Below are positions 26,260 through 35,847 of a DNA stretch of 64,000 bases, one piece after another. The translations under genes were made by a program, and so were the position numbers. The stretch is from RUG14300 sp964391805 (GTDB lineage Bacteria > Bacillota > Clostridia > Christensenellales > CAG-1252). Position 1 is the first letter of the stretch; every line of letters begins with the position of its first letter. The stretch is taken from contig CAYMNK010000003.1 in the NCBI GenBank assembly GCA_964391805.1, positions 1-64,000 on the forward strand, read 5' to 3'. The notes under the pieces are model-generated. The model ran no database searches and was not told the origin of the DNA. It saw nothing but the letters and a program-made list of their open reading frames with translations.

Positions 26260-27078
26260 ATGAGTTTATGTAATGTAAAGTCTTTTATTTACTATGAGCA
26301 TCAACCGAATGAGTATGTCACGGAGCATAGTCATAACTACTATGAATGCGTGCTTTATCTAAGCGGTCGGGGTGCAGTTACGGCTGAAGGCGATATGTTT
26401 GAGTATGTTGCGCCCACACTAACGGTCACGGCTCCCTCAATAAAACACGACGAGCGAACTTATGAATTTTCTTCGCTCTACATCGTTCTTTTTGAAGTAA
26501 CAGGGATTGAGATACCACAGCCCTTTTTGCATCTACAGCTATCGGATGAAGATATGGATATCATTAAATATTTTCAAGACATACAGCAAGAGGAAGTTAA
26601 TAAACGGGCATATTATCAAGAAAAGATCAACGCCTATTTCAGCTTAATTCTAAGTTGTTTCCTTCGCAAAACGGTAGAATTTAAGGGACATCGGGCATCA
26701 AACGATGAATTAATTGCAAGATTAAAAACATTTATGAAGGAAAACTATAATCAAGCTATTGATTTTTCGCAAATTGCCATGTCTTATGGCTACAGTTATG
26801 ATCGTCTAAGGCATATATTCCAACAAGAAACAAACATTTCGATTCACCAATACTTTTTAAACTGTAAATTATATATGGCGAAGAAAATGCTTCTTTTGAC
26901 GGATAGGTCCATTCAGGATATTGCATTCTATTGCGGATTTACAAGTGCAATTCATTTCAGTAGCTTTTTCAAATCAAAAATGAATATTTCTCCGCGTCAA
27001 TTTCGAAATTCGCAAAAGAACGAAGTTGATATAGGTGTATTTAGAATAAAAGGAGAAAACGATAATAAAAATGAATAA
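26260..27078 (+). CDS. AraC-family transcriptional regulator
   Basis: A 272-residue regulator. The N-terminal half is a cupin-like ligand domain (EHSHNYYECVLYLSGRGAV), and the C-terminal 100 residues are the double helix-turn-helix of the AraC family, including ISIHQYFLNCKLYMAKKMLL, SIQDIAFYCGF and ISPRQFR. AAGGAAAA precedes the ATG. It lies inside the operon, between glycosidase and nucleoside hydrolase genes, and overlaps the latter by 8 nt. It probably senses the imported sugar or ribose and activates the operon promoter near 18,230. Confidence 0.9.
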   Translation: MSLCNVKSFIYYEHQPNEYVTEHSHNYYECVLYLSGRGAVTAEGDMFEYVAPTLTVTAPSIKHDERTYEFSSLYIVLFEVTGIEIPQPFLHLQLSDEDMDIIKYFQDIQQEEVNKRAYYQEKINAYFSLILSCFLRKTVEFKGHRASNDELIARLKTFMKENYNQAIDFSQIAMSYGYSYDRLRHIFQQETNISIHQYFLNCKLYMAKKMLLLTDRSIQDIAFYCGFTSAIHFSSFFKSKMNISPRQFRNSQKNEVDIGVFRIKGENDNKNE

Positions 27079-28030
27079 ATATTTATGGATCGACACAGAC
27101 ATCGGCGGTGACTGCGATGATGCAGGCGCGATAGCACTTGCCAATATAGCTGAACGAGAGAGGTCAATACAACTTTTGGGAATGACCTTTACTACGTCGG
27201 CACCTGCAGGTCCTGCCTGTGTAAGTGCAATAAATACATACTATGGAAATAAAAATATTCCAGTTGGAATGACGTTTCGACAGAATTTTTGTCAAACGGT
27301 TAATCCATTCCAAGAATACGTTGCAAAACATTTTCCAAATGACTATTACAACCAAGAAACAGACACTTTTACACCCGCGGAAGATGCAGTAAGGCTACTT
27401 AGACGCGCGCTCTCAAAAATGGCTGATGGTTCGCTAACATTTGTTTGTATTGGTCAATTGAATAACATATCCGACTTATTGGATTCACCACCCGACGAAT
27501 TCTCATCCCTTGACGGCGTGGAGTTGGTGCATAAAAAAGTCAAAGAATTTGTAGTGATGGGCGGTCTTTTTTCGCAATCGGACGAGGAAATCATATTCGA
27601 TGGCTGTCCCTACAAGGTTGAGTACAATATAGTGTCAGACGTTATGTCTGCAATCAACTTTATCAAAAAAAACAAAGTTAAAACACTGTTTTTGGATTTT
27701 ATCGCCGGCTACAAAATTTTTACAGGCGGTTCGCTACTTGTTCAAGATAACCCTAAGAATCCTGTCACGGCATGCTATCGTATTTTCCAAAACAAGCCGA
27801 GAGAATCTTGGGATCCGTTAACCGTTTTATATGCAATATACGGAGCCAATGATGTGTTCGAGATATCCGAGAGCGGAAAGGTAACAATAGAAACTGATGG
27901 TTGTACAACATTTTCCCCCGATAAAGAAGGAAATCACTACTACATTAGACCTTCAGCTTCGAATGAATATTGCGCACAAATTATAGATCAAATGTTATTA
28001 AGAGGTGGACATTATGAAAAAAATGAATAA
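27071..28030 (+). CDS. Inosine-uridine-type nucleoside hydrolase
   Basis: A 319-residue cytoplasmic enzyme of the IU-nucleoside hydrolase family that splits N-ribosides into base and ribose. The calcium- and ribose-binding signature DTDIGGDCDDAGA (residues 8-20) is clear, and the C-terminal half carries the conserved VVMGG and a WDP segment near residue 250. Family length is about 310. AAGGAG lies somewhat far upstream (about 16 nt). Its product ribose would be phosphorylated by the ribokinase at the end of the operon. It marks the operon as one for ribosides, although some family members act on unusual substrates. Confidence 0.88.
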   Translation: MNKYLWIDTDIGGDCDDAGAIALANIAERERSIQLLGMTFTTSAPAGPACVSAINTYYGNKNIPVGMTFRQNFCQTVNPFQEYVAKHFPNDYYNQETDTFTPAEDAVRLLRRALSKMADGSLTFVCIGQLNNISDLLDSPPDEFSSLDGVELVHKKVKEFVVMGGLFSQSDEEIIFDGCPYKVEYNIVSDVMSAINFIKKNKVKTLFLDFIAGYKIFTGGSLLVQDNPKNPVTACYRIFQNKPRESWDPLTVLYAIYGANDVFEISESGKVTIETDGCTTFSPDKEGNHYYIRPSASNEYCAQIIDQMLLRGGHYEKNE

Positions 28031-29396
28031 AGCATTGATTTGCATTTTATTAGTTGTGATGTTGCTTGCAATGACAGCATGTAACACAAGCACTTCACGT
28101 GATTATCTGATATTTTACGTTTGGGGCGATGCCGCCGAAATTGCCAGCTACGAAAAAATTGTATCCGATTTTGAAAAGGAAACAGGAATCCATGTTCAGG
28201 TGCTATCCGCTACCGGAGACTATTATGACAATTTAAATATCTCCTTTTCCTCAAAAAATAACGCACCCGATATTTTCTTTACTGAATCAGGTGAGTTCTT
28301 GTCACATATTGCAAGCGGTAAGCTCCTTAATTTGACACCATATATCGAAAACGGACAATTGGATATTAAAACCGATTCAAATCAAGATGCAGACATCGAG
28401 TTATGGGATATTAACGATGCTTATCGTTATGACGGAAAAACCGTAGGTAAAGGCGATTACTACGCGCTGATAAAGGACTGGTCTCCCGATTTCGTACTTT
28501 GGTATAACAAATCACACATCGATGAATATAATCAAGAGAATGGATTAACGAAGGGTGACGAAGGATTTATGGAGTATCCGTCGCAAGATGTGCCTATGAC
28601 TTGGGATGAATTTTTAGATATGTCGTATAAACTCCGTAAAACAAACAGATACGGAACAATGCTTGACAGAGTTCCCTATAATCATCTTATGGAATTGATA
28701 CAAATGACCGGCTCATCTACATGGACAGGCGACAACCAATATTTTAATAGTGATGATCCCAATGTTTTAAAGGCTTTCCAATTTTTTGTCGACCTTCAAA
28801 TAGGTGACAAAGCAAGTGCGCCCGTAATAGGTCCCTCGGGTGTCGGAAGCGGTGATGCGTTTGCGAACGGAAACGTTAGTTTCGTATTCTTCGGAAGTTG
28901 GGCATATTCAACCTATGCGTGGGATAGCGTCGGCTTCGAAATCGGATATTGCCCCGCTCCTGTTCCTGCAAAAAGTGACGGTTCCGAATTAACATCGGAT
29001 GATATCTATGCAGGTAGTTGCGGTATGATCTCTCTTGCGGTAAACAAGGAATCGGGAATGAAAGATGAGGCTGTTCAATTCCTCAACTATTACATGACAA
29101 AAGGAAACGAATATATGGCAGGTAAGGGCTTCAATATTCCCGGAAATAAGATTGTTGCAAATAGCGATGCATTCCGTTATCCGGAAAACTCGGAACTTGC
29201 CGAAATCAATCAATACTTCTTGGAAATCGCTAACAATTACACGCATGCCATCGTTTTCAATAAATATATGAGCCAAGGAACCTTTGAAGATATAATAGGT
29301 AAATATATGTCCGCATATCTTGCCAATCCGTCTTCAACAACATTAGAAAAGGTTCTTAGTAATATTGCCGAAGACGTAAGACGTGAGGTTAGCTAA
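28014..29396 (+). CDS. ABC transporter sugar-binding lipoprotein (CUT1 type)
   Basis: A 460-residue solute-binding lipoprotein (lipid Cys23, context MTAC) of the family 1 extracellular binding proteins. Signature features are the opening strand FYVWGDAAEIASYEKIVSDFEKETGI, APDIFF, MTWDEFLD and a C-terminal segment with FGSWAY. The ATG at 28014 with GAGGTGG upstream is preferred; it overlaps the nucleoside hydrolase stop. It delivers the ligand to the two permeases that follow. Ligand unknown, but the context suggests a glycosylated or ribose-containing compound. Confidence 0.9.
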   Translation: MKKMNKALICILLVVMLLAMTACNTSTSRDYLIFYVWGDAAEIASYEKIVSDFEKETGIHVQVLSATGDYYDNLNISFSSKNNAPDIFFTESGEFLSHIASGKLLNLTPYIENGQLDIKTDSNQDADIELWDINDAYRYDGKTVGKGDYYALIKDWSPDFVLWYNKSHIDEYNQENGLTKGDEGFMEYPSQDVPMTWDEFLDMSYKLRKTNRYGTMLDRVPYNHLMELIQMTGSSTWTGDNQYFNSDDPNVLKAFQFFVDLQIGDKASAPVIGPSGVGSGDAFANGNVSFVFFGSWAYSTYAWDSVGFEIGYCPAPVPAKSDGSELTSDDIYAGSCGMISLAVNKESGMKDEAVQFLNYYMTKGNEYMAGKGFNIPGNKIVANSDAFRYPENSELAEINQYFLEIANNYTHAIVFNKYMSQGTFEDIIGKYMSAYLANPSSTTLEKVLSNIAEDVRREVS

Positions 29397-29401
29397 ATAA
29401 T

Positions 29402-30388
29402 ATGAAAAAACAACCAACCACTAAGAGAGAGCGTAGAAAAATCTTTACGTTCTTCGCATATATAAGTCCTTGGCTTATCGGTTTTGCCGCGTTTACCATT
29501 ATTCCAATGGTATTATCGCTAATTTACAGCTTTACAGATGTTAAAATGGCAACCATAAGTTCGGAGCCGTTGAGCTTTGTGGGCTTCGATAACTTTGTAC
29601 GCATTTTCACCGAAGACGCTGACTTTTTGCAGGCGATTTTGAATACGCTTATTTATTCTTTTGTAAAAGTTGCCCTTCTCGTCGTGCTTGCGGTATTAGT
29701 CGCACTTTTATTAGATCGCAAAATATTGGGCAGAAAGGTTTTTCGCGTTATGCTTTATTTGCCTGCTGTAATCCCGGTTGTCGGAGTCGCTCTACTTTGG
29801 AAACTAATTTTTACCGGCGGCGAATTCAATGTCGTTAACTACTTCCTAAGTTATTTGGGCTTGGCTCCCGTCAACTTTTTTGGAGATGGCGTCAGCGCAA
29901 TGGGTACAATAATCTTTATTGGTATTTGGAGCGGTTTGGGCCCCACAATGCTAATTGTTCTTGCCGCAATTCAGGGAATCCCTAAGGATATTTTAGAGGC
30001 GGCTCAATTAGACGGCGCTAACTCATTCCAAAAGTTAATTCATATTATAATACCGTCTATTTCAAAAACTTTAGTATTTGTTGTATTAACCTCTCTTATT
30101 TCTTCGCTACAGACATACGCGGAAGTGAAACTATTAACGGAGGGCGGACCGGGCAATTCAACACTAACCATGTCCATGCTTATCGTATCCAATGCGTTTA
30201 AAACGCTTGGAAACAAAACGTTAGGATACGCTTGCGCACAGGGATGGCTTGTTTTTGCAATGACCTTCATATTCGGTGTTGCTTACGTCAAATTATCCAA
30301 AAAAAGCGAGGAAAACGTTAAAAAACCTCGAAGGCATTTATTCAATATAAAAGGCAGAAAGGAGGCATATAATGAAAGCAAAAACTAA
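29402..30388 (+). CDS. ABC sugar permease, MalF/UgpA-like
   Basis: A 328-residue inner-membrane permease with six hydrophobic segments and the ATPase-contact loop EAAQLDGANSFQKLIHIIIP typical of CUT1 transporters. It pairs with the next gene, which overlaps it by 17 nt. No ATPase gene is in the operon, so it probably uses a shared MsmX-like ATPase encoded elsewhere. Confidence 0.92.
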   Translation: MKKQPTTKRERRKIFTFFAYISPWLIGFAAFTIIPMVLSLIYSFTDVKMATISSEPLSFVGFDNFVRIFTEDADFLQAILNTLIYSFVKVALLVVLAVLVALLLDRKILGRKVFRVMLYLPAVIPVVGVALLWKLIFTGGEFNVVNYFLSYLGLAPVNFFGDGVSAMGTIIFIGIWSGLGPTMLIVLAAIQGIPKDILEAAQLDGANSFQKLIHIIIPSISKTLVFVVLTSLISSLQTYAEVKLLTEGGPGNSTLTMSMLIVSNAFKTLGNKTLGYACAQGWLVFAMTFIFGVAYVKLSKKSEENVKKPRRHLFNIKGRKEAYNESKN

Positions 30389-31214
30389 AAAGAAGGTTGT
30401 AAACGGGCTTTTCTTTGTTGTCGCGCTTAAAATTTCCATATTTTTTGCGCTTCCGTTTGCTTATATGATTTTGATGTCTTTAATGACCTCCTCCGCATCG
30501 ATTTTTGAGTATCCGCCAAAGTTTTTTTCGGGCGCATTTCAGTTTGAGAACTACGTCAATGCTTGGAAAACTATTGATATGGGAAAGTTGATTTTAAATA
30601 CTTTAATCATGGTTGTGAGTACAATGTTGATAGGTATTACATCTTCTATCCTTGTGGCGTACGGTTTTTCTCGCTTCAAAAATAAGTACAGCGATATATT
30701 CTTTACCGTCCTATTGTCAACAATGATGATCCCATGGGTCGTTACAATGATCCCTTCGTATGCTCTCTATGAGAGTCTTGGATGGATCGGTACCCGTTTG
30801 CCCTTGATAATTCCTTGGATAGGCGGTTCTGCATTTAACATATTTATGTTAAAGCAATTCATGGACGATATTCCAATTGCGCTTGACGAAGCTGCAAAAA
30901 TCGACGGTGCAAATTCCTTCTATATCTTATGGAGAATTCTTTTACCGCAAATCAAGCCCTGCATCGCGACGCTTGCCGTTTACTCATTTATCAATGCGTG
31001 GTGCGACTACGTAGGACCGAGCATTTATTTGCAGTCCAATCCCGATTTATTCACGCTATCATTGGGAATGCAACAATTTTTCTCTTCAACAGGCTCCGCC
31101 GATTGGACCTTAGTAATGGCTGCTTGTGTGCTCTTCTCCATCCCAATGGTTTTAGTTCTAACATTGGCACAAAAAGCTTTTGTCAGAGGCGTCGTTTCGT
31201 CAGGTCTTAAATAG
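30372..31214 (+). CDS. ABC sugar permease, MalG/UgpE-like
   Basis: A 280-residue permease with six membrane segments and the contact loop EAAKIDGANSFYILWRILLP. AAAGGAGG lies 6 nt before the ATG, inside the end of the previous permease gene. Forms the heterodimeric channel with it. The C-terminal FVRGVVSSGLK is the usual CUT1 ending (FVxGlxxGAVK). Confidence 0.92.
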   Translation: MKAKTKKKVVNGLFFVVALKISIFFALPFAYMILMSLMTSSASIFEYPPKFFSGAFQFENYVNAWKTIDMGKLILNTLIMVVSTMLIGITSSILVAYGFSRFKNKYSDIFFTVLLSTMMIPWVVTMIPSYALYESLGWIGTRLPLIIPWIGGSAFNIFMLKQFMDDIPIALDEAAKIDGANSFYILWRILLPQIKPCIATLAVYSFINAWCDYVGPSIYLQSNPDLFTLSLGMQQFFSSTGSADWTLVMAACVLFSIPMVLVLTLAQKAFVRGVVSSGLK

Positions 31215-31259
31215 GTTAAACAATATTGAATTATATATTAATAATCGGAGAATATAAGA

Positions 31260-32189
31260 ATGAATCAAATATATGTATTGGGAAGTATTAATATGGATCT
31301 AACCATCTCTGTAAAAAGAATGCCCAAGCGTGGCGAAACGTTAAGCGGTGAACATTTTTTTACAAATGGCGGCGGAAAAGGCGCGAATCAAGCGGTTGCA
31401 TGCGCAAAACAAGGGTGCGTAACTCATCTGATCGGCTCAATAGGAGCTGATGCTTTTGCAGACGATTTGTTTGAAGGTTTGAAACAATATGGCGTTGATA
31501 CTAAGTTTGTATCTAATATGCCCGATACATCTTCAGGCGTTGCAATGGTTATTATCGACGCTAATCATGATAATCGCATTATTTTAGACGGCGGAGCTAA
31601 TTTATGCATTTCACAAAAGCAGATCGATATAGCGCTTGCAGATGCTAATCCCGGGGACATTTTAATCACCCAATTAGAAAATAATATCGACGCCGTACAG
31701 TATGCCCTTTGCTCCGCCAAGGAGCATGGCTTGATTACTATTTTCAATCCTGCGCCTGCTATTAAGTTATCTCATGATATTTATCGCTATGTTGATATAT
31801 TGATAGTAAATGAAACGGAATGTGAAATATTGACAGATATTCAGGTAACGGATGAAACTTCTATGATGCAAGCATATCTTAAACTTGCAAAATTGGGAGT
31901 AAATACCTTAGTTATTACTCTTGGCGAACGCGGCTCGATTTGCTTCAACAATGGAACACAATATCAACAGACGGCTTTGTCTGTTGATGCTATCGATACT
32001 ACCGCAGCAGGAGATACCTTTGTTGGATCATTGGCTTCAGAAATTGCAAAGGGCGTTGATTTGCAGCGTTCACTCAAGTATGCTACAGTTGCCTCTGCTT
32101 TAACGTGTTGTAAGCGTGGAGCGCAATGTTCAATACCATCTTACGACGAAGTTTGCGCATATGCAAAATCGAAGAACATCGATATTTAG
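31260..32189 (+). CDS. rbsK: Ribokinase
   Basis: A 309-residue PfkB-family kinase phosphorylating ribose to ribose-5-phosphate. Family marks are GSINMDL, GGGKGANQAVACAKQG, and the catalytic DTTAAGDTFVGSL near residues 243-255. CGGAGAA precedes the ATG. Last gene of the long operon, 45 nt after the permease. With the nucleoside hydrolase it forms a riboside-to-pentose-phosphate route. A related PfkB substrate cannot be excluded, but ribokinase is the best match. Confidence 0.9.
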   Translation: MNQIYVLGSINMDLTISVKRMPKRGETLSGEHFFTNGGGKGANQAVACAKQGCVTHLIGSIGADAFADDLFEGLKQYGVDTKFVSNMPDTSSGVAMVIIDANHDNRIILDGGANLCISQKQIDIALADANPGDILITQLENNIDAVQYALCSAKEHGLITIFNPAPAIKLSHDIYRYVDILIVNETECEILTDIQVTDETSMMQAYLKLAKLGVNTLVITLGERGSICFNNGTQYQQTALSVDAIDTTAAGDTFVGSLASEIAKGVDLQRSLKYATVASALTCCKRGAQCSIPSYDEVCAYAKSKNIDI

Positions 32190-32283
32190 ACGAAAAACTC
32201 TACCGACTTTCTTCCCTCGTCTACTGTTATTATATCCGTCTTTTTAATATGGATATAGCAATTACTACTCTTTTTATAAGAAG

Positions 32284-32319
32284 AAACGGACAATGATTTA
32301 ATTTTCACTGTCCGTTTTT
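32284..32319 (+). terminator. Terminator after ribokinase
   Basis: AAACGGACA (32284-32292) pairs with TGTCCGTTT (32309-32317) and a T run follows. It lies between convergent genes and may also act on the dnaD-like operon from the other side. Confidence 0.85.
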
Positions 32320-32336
32320 CACTATTTGTATAAATA

Positions 32337-33905
32337 CTATTTAAGATCTTCGGTCTTATATCCCAACTCGACAACACGTGCATCGATTTGACGCTGCAAG
32401 TCGTCGACTTCCTTTTGTTTTGTGGGTGGAATTGCTCTATCCGAAAATATATATTCAGATAACTCGAAATCCAACTTCTTCTTACGCGCCATAAGCGATG
32501 CATATATAGCGTCTTCGGATAGTTTCTCTCTGATTTCAGCCTTTTCGAAGTCGCTTATGCCGTTTGGCTTCTTCTCAACAGTTTCGTTCACTGTTTTATC
32601 GGGCACGAATGCGTCGTTATCTTTTAGTTCGGATAATCGGTTACTCAACCAACTCATAGCATATGCTTTTCCTTGGCTTTCGCGAGCATATTGTAGTATG
32701 GTTTGATCGCTAATGCCCCATACAACCGACCATGTGCGATATAAATCTCTGTCTGCCGAGGTAATTTTACGGGAAGATCCGGTCGCATAAATAACGTTTT
32801 GCACATTATCGTCGAATCTTGTCAAAGCATCGAGCTGTAAATCGATACTGTGATCGGATATATAACCGCCCTTATAGAAATCCTCAACAGTTTTACTAAA
32901 TCCCGCTATATCTCTAGTACCGTTCATGTAACAGTATCTTGCAACCTTTTGAAGTCCTTCTGATGTGAATCCCTTTTGGAAAAGAGGCGCTATACTCAAT
33001 TCACAAACAGCGGTGATATCTTGATAACGCAAGCCGAGATGTTTAAGAACTTTGACGGTGCAATTTTCGATCTGCTCCTTACGCTCGGTATAGGCCTTGA
33101 TGTCGGGTGCAGTGAATACGCCGTCGTTTGCAAAGCTTTCGAGGAGTTCGTCGAGTGCAGGCATACCTCCGCGTTTTATACGCTTACAAGCCACTAAAAT
33201 CGCATCGATATCGAATCCGAGTTTTGCCCATTTGATGACGTACTCTCTATCATCGATATCGGGTTGACGCTTAGATCTGAGAGCATGAAGTATCTGTTTA
33301 ATATGTTCGGATACCGATTCGGCTTGTAATAGCCTATTTTCGACGTCAGCAACCGTCAAACAACCTTCGCTTACCCAAGAGCGCGCCACAGTCAAAACGT
33401 AGTTTCGGCTGACGTTTCCACCCTTTAAATCGATGCAATACCCTGCAATCATTATTAATGCATCGGGTTGCATTTCGGACGATTCGAGAAAATCGACAAA
33501 AGCATGCAAATCTGTTTCGCTTAATTCCTTACCGACGAACAGCTGTTGAATATTCAATATAAAATCGGAATACTTATCGGCATTATAGGTACGATGAGCG
33601 GGAAGTGCCTTTTCGGGTGAATTGAATATTACGCTAAGCGGTGCAGTAGACGTGATATTTACCAAACCTAATGCTTGCAATGATTCAAATGATTTTTTGA
33701 CCTCGGAATTTTTGAGATTGACCCCTTTACATATACCGTCAAGGTTATTATTTACGCTATAAACATTGTGGCATAGATATAGCCCGTAGAGATATACCCG
33801 TATGTCGTTATTATCCATAATAGGAAGATAATCGACAATAAATCGATTCTCAACAAGGGTATATTTATTGGCATCGTAGTCATTAGAAAAGGTGCAAATA
33901 GGCAT
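32337..33905 (-). CDS. DnaD-domain protein with tandem DnaD-like modules
   Basis: A 522-residue protein of the DnaD/DnaB replication-initiation type. The marker segment SRNYVLTVARSWVSEGCLTVADVENRL (seen in two halves around residues 155-185) is followed by further similar helical modules (EYVIKWAKLGFDIDAILVACKR near 225 and LYRTWSVVWGISDQTILQYARE near 400), so it has about three repeats instead of one. An N-terminal winged-helix region covers residues 1-90. It starts on the stop of folA (TAATG overlap) at the end of the typA operon. Likely role: replication restart or initiation, helping load the helicase. Confidence 0.8.
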   Translation of the reverse strand: MPICTFSNDYDANKYTLVENRFIVDYLPIMDNNDIRVYLYGLYLCHNVYSVNNNLDGICKGVNLKNSEVKKSFESLQALGLVNITSTAPLSVIFNSPEKALPAHRTYNADKYSDFILNIQQLFVGKELSETDLHAFVDFLESSEMQPDALIMIAGYCIDLKGGNVSRNYVLTVARSWVSEGCLTVADVENRLLQAESVSEHIKQILHALRSKRQPDIDDREYVIKWAKLGFDIDAILVACKRIKRGGMPALDELLESFANDGVFTAPDIKAYTERKEQIENCTVKVLKHLGLRYQDITAVCELSIAPLFQKGFTSEGLQKVARYCYMNGTRDIAGFSKTVEDFYKGGYISDHSIDLQLDALTRFDDNVQNVIYATGSSRKITSADRDLYRTWSVVWGISDQTILQYARESQGKAYAMSWLSNRLSELKDNDAFVPDKTVNETVEKKPNGISDFEKAEIREKLSEDAIYASLMARKKKLDFELSEYIFSDRAIPPTKQKEVDDLQRQIDARVVELGYKTEDLK

Positions 33906-34414
33906 TATCGGTTCTCCCTAAAATTAATTGGTGAATTATTACGATATTTTGTAAATTTTATGGTATATCCGTTATCCTCTATAGGTTCGGAAACGCTCAC
34001 AAGTTCCCACTCGGGAAGGTTGTCAAGGTTTTCAAAAAAGACTTCCGCATCGCCGTCGGCATCAACCTTAGTGACTAACACTTCATCGAGGTACGGAAGC
34101 ATCGTACGGTAGAATTGCGCTCCCCCTATAACAAATATCTCGTCATTTACGTACTTATCGAGCTCGTCGAAAAGTTCTTCGAGCGACGACACAACGATGC
34201 AATCAACGTCGAGAGGTCGATCGGACAAAACAATATTCGTTCTTTTTGGAAGCGGTTTAGCTTGGGAAAATGACAAAAGTGTGTTACGCCCCATACAAAC
34301 AACCTTACCGAGTGTTTGTTCCCTAAAAAAAGCCATATCTTTTTTTAAGGAAAAGAGTAACGAATTGGCTTTACCTATTCCCCAATGATTATCTACCGCA
34401 ACTATCGCTTTCAT
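33905..34414 (-). CDS. folA: Dihydrofolate reductase
   Basis: A 169-residue DHFR reducing dihydrofolate to tetrahydrofolate with NADPH. Visible signatures are AVDNHWGIGK, KKDMAFFREQTLGKVVCMGRNT (active-site Asp in KDM), VLSDRP and VIGGAQFY. The usual Trp of the LPW motif is replaced (SLLFSL), a small deviation that might alter inhibitor binding. It overlaps gltX by 1 nt upstream and the dnaD-like gene by 1 nt downstream, in TAATG arrangements. No thymidylate synthase gene is adjacent. Confidence 0.92.
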   Translation of the reverse strand: MKAIVAVDNHWGIGKANSLLFSLKKDMAFFREQTLGKVVCMGRNTLLSFSQAKPLPKRTNIVLSDRPLDVDCIVVSSLEELFDELDKYVNDEIFVIGGAQFYRTMLPYLDEVLVTKVDADGDAEVFFENLDNLPEWELVSVSEPIEDNGYTIKFTKYRNNSPINFRENR

Positions 34415-35832
34415 TATAGTCTTTCAAGTGTTGCTTTTAAGCGTTCGATGGTTCTATCCTTACCGAGCAATACCGCCATTTCGGTTGCACCGCCGGGGGT
34501 TGCTTCTCTACCGGTGATTGCGATTCTGACGCACCACATTACAGCGCCTTTTTTGACTCCTAATTCGAGAGCAAGTGCGGATAAAGATGCGAACAACGTA
34601 TCATTATTCCACTCGCAAGCGTTCATAACGTCTATAGATTTTGATATAACAGTCTTTGCAATGCTAAGATCTGTCTTATTTTTTTGATTTACCAAGAGGT
34701 TGAGATCAAAATCGCCGTACTCTTCAAGAAAATCGATATGTTCGGGAATATCGGAGAATATTTCGGTTCTATTTTGCAATAACGAACAAAGAAGGGTGTA
34801 ATCGTACTTATCTTTACATTTACTCTTTTCGATAAACGGAATAGCATGCTCGCGGAATTCTTCGGGAGTCATCGCACGAATATATTCGGCGTTCAACCAA
34901 CGCATTTTAGCTTCGTCGAATATAGATGGGCTCGAACTGATACGAGAAACATCGAACATATCTTCCATTTCTTTAAGCGATAGCTTTTCTTGAGTACCTT
35001 CGGGACTCCAACCTAATAATGCAATATAGTTGATAATCGCTTCGGAAACATAGCCCTTTGCTAAAAAGTCCTCAAAGTTTGCGTCACCGTATCTCTTACT
35101 GAGTTTACGAGTTTGGTCCTTCATAATCACGGGAAGGTGAACATATACAGGTCTTTCCCAACCGAATGCGTCATATAACAAGTTATATTGCGGGGTTGAA
35201 CTTAGATACTCGTTACCACGCAAAACATGGGTGATACCCATAGAATGGTCGTCAACGACATTAGCAAAATTATAAGTGGGCATTCCGTCACTCTTAATTA
35301 GAATGGCGTCGTCCATGTCCTTATAAGCAACTGCTATATGACCGTAAACCATATCATCGTACTCGCTTACGCCGTCACCCTCGGGGATTTTTTGACGAAT
35401 AACAAAAGGACAACCCGAATCGAGTTTTTGACGAACTTCTTCTTCAGACAGTTTTCTACATCTACCGTCATATTTACCAACTCCGCCGTCGGTAACGTTA
35501 CGCTTATCGCAGAAACAGTAATATGCACCGCCCTTTTCGATAAGCTCGAGAGCGTACTTCATATATAAAGGTTTGCGTTCGCTTTGAACGTAAATAACGC
35601 CTTCTTTCTCCTTACCGGGACCTTCGTCATATTCTAATCCTGCCGTCTTCAAAATACGGAATACAGCATCGGTAGCACCTTCTACATAACGTTCTCTATC
35701 GGTGTCTTCTATACGAAGAATAAAGGTACCGTCATTATGACGTGCAAATAAATAAGCGTATAATCCTGTTCTCAAATTACCTACATGCATGAAGCCTGTG
35801 GGACTTGGTGCAAATCTTGTTCTAACCTTCAT
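34414..35832 (-). CDS. gltX: Glutamyl-tRNA synthetase
   Basis: A 472-residue class I synthetase charging tRNA-Glu. HIGH-type motif is FAPSPTGFMHVGN, the KMSKS-type loop is KLSKRYGD. I chose the ATG at 35832, with GGAG about 8 nt upstream, over a TTG four codons earlier. It lies 15 nt after typA and is followed by folA with a 1-nt overlap, so it is part of one operon. Length is normal for bacterial GluRS. No separate T-box is present here, in contrast to thrS. Confidence 0.95.
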   Translation of the reverse strand: MKVRTRFAPSPTGFMHVGNLRTGLYAYLFARHNDGTFILRIEDTDRERYVEGATDAVFRILKTAGLEYDEGPGKEKEGVIYVQSERKPLYMKYALELIEKGGAYYCFCDKRNVTDGGVGKYDGRCRKLSEEEVRQKLDSGCPFVIRQKIPEGDGVSEYDDMVYGHIAVAYKDMDDAILIKSDGMPTYNFANVVDDHSMGITHVLRGNEYLSSTPQYNLLYDAFGWERPVYVHLPVIMKDQTRKLSKRYGDANFEDFLAKGYVSEAIINYIALLGWSPEGTQEKLSLKEMEDMFDVSRISSSPSIFDEAKMRWLNAEYIRAMTPEEFREHAIPFIEKSKCKDKYDYTLLCSLLQNRTEIFSDIPEHIDFLEEYGDFDLNLLVNQKNKTDLSIAKTVISKSIDVMNACEWNNDTLFASLSALALELGVKKGAVMWCVRIAITGREATPGGATEMAVLLGKDRTIERLKATLERL

Positions 35833-35847
35833 ATCTATCTCCAAATA

